From: Cacconaster sp045114175
GTDB taxonomy: Bacteria > Bacteroidota > Bacteroidia > Bacteroidales > UBA932
Direction of reading: 5' to 3'
DNA: 64,000 bases
Assembly: GCA_045114175.1 (NCBI GenBank)
Contig: JBGUJZ010000039.1
Span: 13,884-77,883, forward strand
Shown here: one piece after another, positions 57,954 through 64,000 of the stretch
Numbering within the stretch: the stretch's first letter is position 1
Layout of the letters: each line of letters begins with the position of its first letter
The notes under the pieces: generated by a model
Databases searched by the model: none
What the model was told of the DNA's origin: nothing
The model's input: the letters and a program-made list of their open reading frames with translations, nothing else
Made by a program: the position numbers and the translations under genes

Positions 57954-60758
57954 ATGAAAAAACTCCTCCAGACGCTGTTGCTGGTGGCTGTATGCGCCAC
58001 CGCTTCCGCTCAGTACATTCCCGACGATCCGGCCTTCCGCGTAGGCCGTCTGGACAACGGACTGACCTATTACCTCTATCACAACGAGAACCCTGCCGGC
58101 GTGGCGGAATTCTATATCATCCACAACGTGGGTGCGCTGCAGGAGGAGGACAACCAGAACGGCCTGGCCCACTTCCTGGAGCACATGGCTTTCAACGGCA
58201 CCCGCCACTATCCGGGCAAGGCGCTGCTGAACTATCTGGCCAAGGATGGCGTGCGCTTCGGTTACAACGTAAACGCCTATACAGGCCGCTATGAGACGGT
58301 TTATAACATTTCTGCTGTACCGCTGGCACGCGAGAGTTTCGTGGATTCCGTGCTGCTTATTCTGCACGATTGGTCGTGCGATATTTCCTGCGAGCAGGCC
58401 GACCTGGATGCGGAGCGCGGCGTGATCAGTGAGGAGTGGCGTCTCCGCGACGAGCCCCGCTACCGGATGATGTGCCGCCAGACGGAATTGGTTTACAAAG
58501 GGGCCAAGCACCCGAACCGCACCGTGATCGGCACCCTGGAGGTGATCAACGGTTTCAAGCGCCAGGAAATTCTGGACTTCTATCACAAGTGGTATCGTCC
58601 TGATTTGCAGGCGATCGCCATCGTGGGTGATATCGACCTCGACGAGATGGAAGCGCGCGTTCGCGCCAAGTTTGCAGACATTCCCGCGGCGGTCAATCCG
58701 GCCCCCAAGGATCCCTGCATCCCGCCGGCACAGCCTGTCCCGATGTTTGCGGACCAGACCGATTCGCAGATCCGTTACCAGGCGGTGAAGCTCATCTACA
58801 AAAACCGCTTCCCAGATGCCGAAACCCGTCACCGTGAGGAGTATTATCGTGATTACTTTGCCCGTCAGATCGTTACCTCCGTGCTTTCCGACCGCTTCCG
58901 CGAGGCTACGCGGCAGGAGGGAAGTCCGGCCAAATCGGCCGTGGCCGTATCTGCCAACAGCGCACCGGATTTCAACTTGCTGATGTGCACCATCACCCCG
59001 CGCGAACGGACCCAGCTGGCCGGCGCAACCGAGCTGGCCCTGCGCGAAGTGAACCGCCTGCTGCAGCACGGCATCTCCCCGGAGGAGTTTGAGGTGGCCC
59101 GGCTGAATGTCTGCCAGCGCTACCATCTGAACCGCGAGCGCAATCTGGAAGAGGTGCGTTCCGGCGACCTGGTTAAAGTGGTGATTGAAAACTATTTGCG
59201 AAATTATCCGCTGCTCAACCCGGTGGACGAGGATGCCCTCAAGAAACGCATTCTCTTCTCTCTTACCCCGGAAGAGGTGGCGGCCTATCCCGCCAAGATG
59301 ATTGCCGATGCGGAGGTGATCTATTCCAACTGCTACAACAATGTGGACGATCCCGACGTGCCGATCCCCGAAGCTGATTTCCGCGCCATGGTGGCCAGCG
59401 CTGCCGAGACCCCGCTCGAGCCCGCCTTCCTGAGCTATCCCAAGATGGATCTGAGCTACGCGCTGGAGCCGGGCAGCATTGTCAGCGAGGCGAAGGATGC
59501 CAAGGGCAATACCCTGTGGACCCTCTCCAACGGCATCAAAGTCTATTATCGCCAGAGCGAGCCCTACAAGAGCGCCACCCGCCTGGCCCTTACGCTGCGC
59601 TACCCCTCCGGTTACGGCGTCTTCGACGAGAATAACGTGACGGCGGACCGCTATGCGGCCAACTACATCACCCGCAGCCTCAGCTTCCGCAAGATCGACA
59701 AGGCATCGCAGCGCAACTACCCTGAAATGCTAGGCGTTTCGCTGCAAACCCACCTCACTTCGGAGGGCGCTGAACTCTCCATGAGCACTGTCGCAGACCG
59801 CGCCGAGAATGGCTTCAAGGCCCTCTGCCTGCAACTGGTGGATCCCTGGTTCGGCACGCCGGCCCAGCTGAACAAGTTCAAGAAGAATTCCCTGGAAGGT
59901 TTTGCCAAGCCCCAGCGCGACCGCGACAAGTTCGACGACCGCTTCCGCGAGGCCATCTATCCGGGCAATCCCTGGAGCGCCAAGACCGATTCCGCGGCCG
60001 TGAATGCCGTGACGCCGGCCCGCCTGCGCACCGTCTTTGACCGCAGTTTCAGCGGCACCCCCGAACTCTTCCTCTGCAGCGACCTGGATCCGGCACAGAT
60101 CCGCACCTGGGTGGAGCGTTACATTGCTGCACTGCCCGTGACGGAACCCGCCCCGCAGGGCACGCTCCATCCGCTGCGCGAAGGGTTTACCGGCCGCCAG
60201 GAGCTGCGCGAGAGCTATCCGCCGGTCTCCGCTCCGCTGACCGATATCAACTGCCAGTTCTGCACCCCGGTGCGCAAGGATACCAAGACCCGGATGGTCT
60301 TCGCTTTCCTGGATTATGTGATGTCCGACCGCTACGTGGCCCTCATCCGCGAGGAGCGGGGAGGGGCTTACCACGTGGGCTTCTCCACCGAACTTTATGA
60401 TGCGTCGGACCGCGATCCCGTCTCTACCGTGGCCTTCCAGACCCGTCCCGAGATGGAAGAGATTCTGGTGAAGGATGTTGAGGAGGAGATTGCGCGGATG
60501 GCCGCCACCGGCCCTACGGCCGCCGAGATGAATGCGGCCCGCAAGTACCTCATCAAGCATGAAATCGAGATGCGGCCCCGCATTGCCGGTTCGGCGGGCA
60601 TCCAGCTCTCGCAGCTTGAACGCTACAGCCGGTACGGGATCGATTACAACTACGATTATGCCCGTGTGGTGCGCTCTGTGAAGGCCAAGGATGTCAAGAA
60701 ACTGGCCCGTAAGATCGGCCTAAACGGCAAATTATTTGCGATTTACACGGAAAAATAG
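57954..60758 (+). CDS. M16 family zinc metallopeptidase
   Basis: 934-residue periplasmic inverzincin. The signal peptide (to SAQ) is followed by an active M16 half with HFLEH (H73, E76, H77) and the third zinc ligand E154 in AERGVISEEW. The second half (about 500-930) is the inactive partner domain with an RGGAYHVGF-like block. The length fits the two-domain pitrilysin/insulinase forms, which cut peptides inside a closed chamber. It follows the DUF6850 gene after a 44-base gap with small CGTTTA repeats and may be expressed with the receptor unit. A stem-loop follows 28 bases after the stop. Confidence 0.93.
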   Translation: MKKLLQTLLLVAVCATASAQYIPDDPAFRVGRLDNGLTYYLYHNENPAGVAEFYIIHNVGALQEEDNQNGLAHFLEHMAFNGTRHYPGKALLNYLAKDGVRFGYNVNAYTGRYETVYNISAVPLARESFVDSVLLILHDWSCDISCEQADLDAERGVISEEWRLRDEPRYRMMCRQTELVYKGAKHPNRTVIGTLEVINGFKRQEILDFYHKWYRPDLQAIAIVGDIDLDEMEARVRAKFADIPAAVNPAPKDPCIPPAQPVPMFADQTDSQIRYQAVKLIYKNRFPDAETRHREEYYRDYFARQIVTSVLSDRFREATRQEGSPAKSAVAVSANSAPDFNLLMCTITPRERTQLAGATELALREVNRLLQHGISPEEFEVARLNVCQRYHLNRERNLEEVRSGDLVKVVIENYLRNYPLLNPVDEDALKKRILFSLTPEEVAAYPAKMIADAEVIYSNCYNNVDDPDVPIPEADFRAMVASAAETPLEPAFLSYPKMDLSYALEPGSIVSEAKDAKGNTLWTLSNGIKVYYRQSEPYKSATRLALTLRYPSGYGVFDENNVTADRYAANYITRSLSFRKIDKASQRNYPEMLGVSLQTHLTSEGAELSMSTVADRAENGFKALCLQLVDPWFGTPAQLNKFKKNSLEGFAKPQRDRDKFDDRFREAIYPGNPWSAKTDSAAVNAVTPARLRTVFDRSFSGTPELFLCSDLDPAQIRTWVERYIAALPVTEPAPQGTLHPLREGFTGRQELRESYPPVSAPLTDINCQFCTPVRKDTKTRMVFAFLDYVMSDRYVALIREERGGAYHVGFSTELYDASDRDPVSTVAFQTRPEMEEILVKDVEEEIARMAATGPTAAEMNAARKYLIKHEIEMRPRIAGSAGIQLSQLERYSRYGIDYNYDYARVVRSVKAKDVKKLARKIGLNGKLFAIYTEK

Positions 60759-60786
60759 TCGGATTCCGTTTAACTTTTCGTAACTT

Positions 60787-60814
60787 GGGCAGTCAAACAA
60801 GCGTTTGACTGCCC
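60787..60814 (+). terminator. 12-bp hairpin between the M16 gene and the next start codon
   Basis: GGGCAGTCAAAC (60787-60798) and GTTTGACTGCCC (60803-60814) pair perfectly around an AAGC loop, followed by TTCCTTTTT. It is the best terminator candidate for the M16 gene but ends only 9 bases before the ATG at 60824, so it may also form part of that gene's leader. Confidence 0.7.
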
Positions 60815-60823
60815 TTCCTTTTT

Positions 60824-63760
60824 ATGAGAGCCCTCCGTCCCGCCTTTTTCGCTGCGCTGCTGCTGTTTGCTTTTGCACCGCTATTCGCGCAAACCTCTAT
60901 CACCGCCAAGTTTAAAGATGCCTCTAACGGCGATCCCGTAGCCTTCGCTACCTTCTCGCTCACCAAGAAAGGGGAGGCGAAGCCCTACCGCTATGGCCTT
61001 ACGGACCAGAACGGTGCGGTAGCCATCACCAAAGTGGCGGCCGGCACCTACGAGGCAAAGCTGGAGCTTCTGGGCTATAAACCCTGGGCGCAGGAGGTGA
61101 CCGTGGCCCGCAAGCCGCTGGATCTGGGGGAAATAACCGTTCAGCAGGATGTGGAGACGCTGGAGGCGGCCAAGGTTTCCGCAGCGGGCAATGCGGTGGA
61201 ATTCAAGCAGGATACCATCATCTACAACGCCTCTTCGCACCTGATCGGCGAGAACGACCTGCTGGAGGATCTGCTCAAGAAACTTCCGGGCGTTGAGGTG
61301 GATGAAAACGGTAAGGTCACGGCCAACGGCGAGGAGGTCAAGCGCATCACCATCGAGGGCAAAACCTTCTTCCTGAACGACCCTACGGTGGCTACCCGCA
61401 ACATCTTGGCCAAGTATGTCAAGAAGGTCAAGGTGGTGGAGAAGAAGTCGGAGCAGGCCGAGTTTACCGGCATCGACGACGGCGAGCGGGAGACGGTCAT
61501 CGACATCTCGGTGCAGGACAACATGATGCGCGGTACCTTCGGTAATGTCAATGCCGGACTGGGACACGATATCGCGGCCGGCACGCCGGGCGGACTGGGC
61601 AACTACGACGACTTCCGCTGGCAGGCCTCCGGTTTTGCCGGGAAGTTCAACAAGAAGCGCCAACTCAGCCTGGTAGCCAACGTCAATAATACCAACTCGC
61701 GCGGCGCCACCGACCAGGCCGGCGCCATGATGCGCGCCCTGGGCGGCAACAGCAACTCGGACAACGGTATCAACGTGGTGTACATGGGCGGTTTCAACGG
61801 CGCCTGGAGCTTGCTGGACAACAAGATGGACCTCGGTACCAGTTATGTGGCCAACCTGGTGGACCACGCCTCTCGCAGCAAGAGCAACCGCATCTCCTAC
61901 CTGACCGACCACGACCTGGTCTACGACAACTCCTCCTATTCGGACGAGCGCACCGTAGGCCATACCTTCGCTACGCGACTGGACCACAAGTTTTCCGAAC
62001 AGACACAGATCCTCTTTGAACCCCAGCTGACCATCGGCTACGGCCGTTTCTCCAACGGGCGCGACTATACCACCGATTCCCGTTACGACGATATCCTCTC
62101 CAAGACCAACGAGGGCAACTCGCTCAACAGCGGCAACAACCGGAACCTCTCCACCAGCGGGCGGTTCCTCTTCAAACAGCGGCTCGGCTTGCCCGGCCGT
62201 ACCATCACCTTCAACGGTCGCTACTCCTACAGCCACAATGAAACCGACGGCGCCAACCAGTCCCTTACCCGCACTTTCCTGGATGCAGCGGGGGAGACCT
62301 GGCGCGATTCGGTGATCGACCAGACCTATAACCGCCAGGCCAACAACGTGAGCCTGCGCGGCAACCTCTCCTATACCGAACCGCTTGGCGGCGGATTCTA
62401 TGCGGAGGCCAACTATTCGATTGGCTGGAGCAAGAACACCTCGGTCAAGGAGACTTATGCCGAAGGCGTCAGGAGTGATCTCTACTCCAACAACATCAGC
62501 AACATGCACATCAACCAGCGCTTCGGCGGCAACCTCAAGTACCAGCACAAGCAGTTCCGCGTGCAGGGCGGTATCAGCATCGATCCCACCCACACGGAGA
62601 ACTCCACCACCAAGGCGGGCAAGCACGTGGAATATACCAACAACGTCGTCAATTGGGCGCCGACCTTCTCCATGTCGTGGAACAAACAGCGTAACGAAAG
62701 CGTGCGCATCTTCTACTCCGGTTCTTCGAGCCAGCCCTCCACCTCGCAGTTGATGCCGGTGCCGGATCTGAGCAACCCTACGAACATCTCCTTCGGTAAC
62801 CCTAACCTGAAACCCTACTTCTCGCACAGCATGCGGGCGGAATACCGCAAGACCAACCGTAAAACCTTCTCCTCCTACAACGTCCGGCTCACGGGCGGCA
62901 TCACGCAGGATCCCATCGTGAGTGCGGTCTGGTACGATAATGGCGGCGTGCAGTACTCCATTCCGGTCAACGGCGCGCCCTCGTGGAACCTGCGGCTCAA
63001 CTCCACCGTGAATACCCCTATCGGCAAGAGCAAGTTCTCCGTGAACAGCACCTTCTCCGGCTCGCTGCGCGAGAGCGGTTCCTATGTGGGCAGCACGGTC
63101 AAGACCGACCAGTTCTACAAAGATGCCGCGCTCGACTACGACAAGTTCTACGAACTCTACGGCGATATCGACGCCTCCTCCGATTTTCTCCGGAATGCCA
63201 CCCGCACGGCATCGATCTCCGAAAACCTGCGGCTGACCTGGCGTGCGGACGATCTGGAACTGCGCATCGGCGGCAGCACGCGGCTCAACAAGTCGTGGTA
63301 CACCATCACCGAAACGCGTCCCGTCACCTGGAACAACGGCCTCAGCGCCTCCTTTACCTGGCGGCATCGCGAATCGGGCTGGGGCTGCAACTCCACCTTC
63401 CGCTACCGCTGGTATGCCGGCTATACCACCAACCGCGATCCGGAATACCTCTGGAATGCCGAGATCAACAAGACCTTCGCCAGGAAGTTCACCTTCTCCG
63501 TGATTGCCCGCGATATTCTGGGACAGGAGAAGGCCATGAGCGTATCTGACAGCTCCAACCAGCACCGCGAGACGGTCTCCAATACCCTGGGACGCTATAT
63601 CATCGCCTCCATTTCCTGGCGATTCGGCCAGCGGCAGCGCGGCGGCCGCGGAGGTGGACGAGGCGGTTATGGCGGAGGCTACGGCGGTGGTTACGGTGGC
63701 GGCTATGGCGGCGGTGGTCGTAGCGGCGGAGGGCCGCTGGATGCCTACTACTATGAGTAA
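60824..63760 (+). CDS. TonB-dependent receptor-like protein (OMP_b-brl_3 type) with glycine-rich tail
   Basis: 978-residue outer-membrane protein. After the signal peptide (to PLFAQ) come a carboxypeptidase-regulatory-like domain (about 25-105) and a plug with AVEFKQDTIIYNAS, LLKKLPGVEVDENGKVTANG and RITIEGKTFFLND, characteristic of this receptor family. The barrel appears to end at YIIASISWRFGQ. The protein then continues with about 40 residues rich in Gly and Tyr (repeated GGGYGG units) and ends PLDAYYYE, so the usual C-terminal barrel signal is internal. The substrate is unknown. No clear promoter precedes it; a strong hairpin sits directly before the start. Confidence 0.85.
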   Translation: MRALRPAFFAALLLFAFAPLFAQTSITAKFKDASNGDPVAFATFSLTKKGEAKPYRYGLTDQNGAVAITKVAAGTYEAKLELLGYKPWAQEVTVARKPLDLGEITVQQDVETLEAAKVSAAGNAVEFKQDTIIYNASSHLIGENDLLEDLLKKLPGVEVDENGKVTANGEEVKRITIEGKTFFLNDPTVATRNILAKYVKKVKVVEKKSEQAEFTGIDDGERETVIDISVQDNMMRGTFGNVNAGLGHDIAAGTPGGLGNYDDFRWQASGFAGKFNKKRQLSLVANVNNTNSRGATDQAGAMMRALGGNSNSDNGINVVYMGGFNGAWSLLDNKMDLGTSYVANLVDHASRSKSNRISYLTDHDLVYDNSSYSDERTVGHTFATRLDHKFSEQTQILFEPQLTIGYGRFSNGRDYTTDSRYDDILSKTNEGNSLNSGNNRNLSTSGRFLFKQRLGLPGRTITFNGRYSYSHNETDGANQSLTRTFLDAAGETWRDSVIDQTYNRQANNVSLRGNLSYTEPLGGGFYAEANYSIGWSKNTSVKETYAEGVRSDLYSNNISNMHINQRFGGNLKYQHKQFRVQGGISIDPTHTENSTTKAGKHVEYTNNVVNWAPTFSMSWNKQRNESVRIFYSGSSSQPSTSQLMPVPDLSNPTNISFGNPNLKPYFSHSMRAEYRKTNRKTFSSYNVRLTGGITQDPIVSAVWYDNGGVQYSIPVNGAPSWNLRLNSTVNTPIGKSKFSVNSTFSGSLRESGSYVGSTVKTDQFYKDAALDYDKFYELYGDIDASSDFLRNATRTASISENLRLTWRADDLELRIGGSTRLNKSWYTITETRPVTWNNGLSASFTWRHRESGWGCNSTFRYRWYAGYTTNRDPEYLWNAEINKTFARKFTFSVIARDILGQEKAMSVSDSSNQHRETVSNTLGRYIIASISWRFGQRQRGGRGGGRGGYGGGYGGGYGGGYGGGGRSGGGPLDAYYYE
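63662..63712 (+). repeat. tandem repeat coding for Gly-Gly-Tyr-Gly units
   Basis: About four copies of a 12-base unit (GGCGGNTAYGGC-like with silent differences) encode the glycine/tyrosine-rich tail of the receptor. Differences lie mostly at third positions, so the peptide pattern is under selection or the duplication is old. Confidence 0.6.
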
Positions 63761-63793
63761 TTTGGCGTCTTCCAATTTTTTTCGTTAATTTTG
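63761..63793 (+). promoter_or_regulatory. promoter of the small peptide gene, TTTG-N21-TAATTTTG
   Basis: TTTG at 63761-63764 and TAATTTTG at 63786-63793 with 21 bases between fit the Bacteroidota promoter consensus. The leader to the ATG at 63827 is about 30 bases. Confidence 0.65.
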
Positions 63794-63826
63794 CATAGCC
63801 CCGAAAGCAATCTCTTTTTTAACTAT

Positions 63827-63973
63827 ATGAAACATTTCTATGAGAATCCGCAAGTAGAAGTCGCCCAGATGTACGGTGAAAACGTCATCTGCGGTAGCGG
63901 AACCGGAACGGAAGACTTCGGCAAGGGCACGCCCATTGGAAATGGAATCTTTGATGCCCTCAAACCTTTTTAA
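63827..63973 (+). CDS. 48-residue peptide of unknown function
   Basis: Short gene encoding MKHFYENPQVEVAQMYGENV, then ICGSGTGTEDFGKGTPIGNG and IFDALKPF. It has no signal peptide, membrane segment or cysteine pair; one cysteine lies at ICGSG. The opening (KxFYExPxVEVxxxxxExVIxxSG) resembles short Bacteroidales peptides encoded directly in front of surface-protein genes, which have no assigned role to my knowledge. A longer in-frame start at 63791 lies inside the promoter and is rejected. It has a good promoter. The next gene starts 16 bases later with a strong Shine-Dalgarno. Confidence 0.6.
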   Translation: MKHFYENPQVEVAQMYGENVICGSGTGTEDFGKGTPIGNGIFDALKPF

Positions 63974-63976
63974 ATC

Positions 63977-63982
63977 AGGAGG
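63977..63982 (+). promoter_or_regulatory. strong Shine-Dalgarno at the right edge
   Basis: AGGAGG lies 7 bases before an ATG at 63990, in the 16-base gap after the short peptide gene. Confidence 0.65.
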
Positions 63983-63989
63983 AACCATT

Positions 63990-64000
63990 ATGAGAAAGAT
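63990..64000 (+). CDS. start of a gene cut by the window edge
   Basis: ATG AGA AAG AT reads M-R-K and then isoleucine or methionine, which looks like the start of a signal peptide. The AGGAGG 7 bases upstream supports a real start. Nothing can be said about the product. Confidence 0.5.

Noticed and set aside
60881..63775. 964-codon minus-strand frame opposite the last receptor
   Set aside because: Antisense of a complete OMP_b-brl_3-type receptor with intact plug and barrel motifs; no independent evidence.
1..64000. CRISPR arrays, tRNA or rRNA genes, prophage or complete insertion sequences
   Set aside because: No regularly spaced repeats, no cloverleaf-like sequence in the gaps, no transposase, integrase or phage structural gene was seen.

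Overview
The window comes from a GC-rich member of the Bacteroidota, most likely order Bacteroidales. The reasons are a SusC/SusD pair, further TonB-dependent receptors with carboxypeptidase-regulatory-like N-termini, many lipoproteins with BACON, FISUMP, DUF4302 and DUF4876-type regions, peptidases of families S46, C69, S9, M3 and M16, and Bacteroidota-type promoters (TTTG about 20 bases before TAnnTTTG). Most genes lack a Shine-Dalgarno sequence, which is also typical. I cannot assign a genus. I see no rRNA, tRNA, complete insertion sequence, CRISPR array or prophage.

Layout. 1-3393: radA, then two AT-richer FISUMP lipoprotein paralogues. 3394-4289: about 900 bases without a convincing gene, rich in inverted repeats. 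4290-11709: a C26 amidotransferase-like hydrolase (minus strand), then plus-strand genes for a sugar nucleotidyltransferase, a flippase-like membrane protein, a PfkB kinase, tgt, an LptF/G permease and a nucleoside MFS transporter. 11719-14923: BACON lipoproteins and an S46 dipeptidyl-peptidase. 15135-17475: an ECF sigma factor, an anti-sigma-like protein carrying a beta-barrel, and a second barrel protein. 17498-24445: ComF, remnants of a HigBA toxin-antitoxin module, a C69 dipeptidase, a small secreted protein, a BamA-like barrel, an acyltransferase and an EEP-family protein. 24589-29820: a small lipoprotein, a TPR membrane signalling protein, the diadenylate cyclase CdaA and MutS2. 29823-32825 (minus): a phosphodiesterase and an S9 peptidase.

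32943-41709 is a nutrient-uptake operon: SusC, SusD, a zinc metallohydrolase lipoprotein, a DUF4302 lipoprotein and a BACON lipoprotein. It is unusual because every internal gene has a strong Shine-Dalgarno sequence. It is followed by rsmE and, on the other strand, metK, whose leader carries a SAM-II-like riboswitch and a strong intrinsic terminator. 43978-51989 holds an Oar-like TonB receptor with its own terminator, yraN, a mannose-1-phosphate guanylyltransferase gene, pheS and an M3 peptidase. 52002-57909 holds a TonB receptor, a DUF4876 lipoprotein and a DUF6850 barrel, followed by an M16 peptidase. The window ends with an OMP_b-brl_3-type receptor with a glycine-rich tail, a 48-residue peptide gene, and the first codons of a gene behind a strong Shine-Dalgarno.

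Taken together, the genes describe an envelope specialised in peptide or glycan capture and breakdown, mixed with housekeeping functions. The least explained elements are the TonB receptor-DUF4876-DUF6850 unit between two metallopeptidases, the Shine-Dalgarno-rich SusCD operon, the sigma/anti-sigma-barrel trio, the short peptide gene at the right edge, and the repeat-rich non-coding segment near 4 kb.
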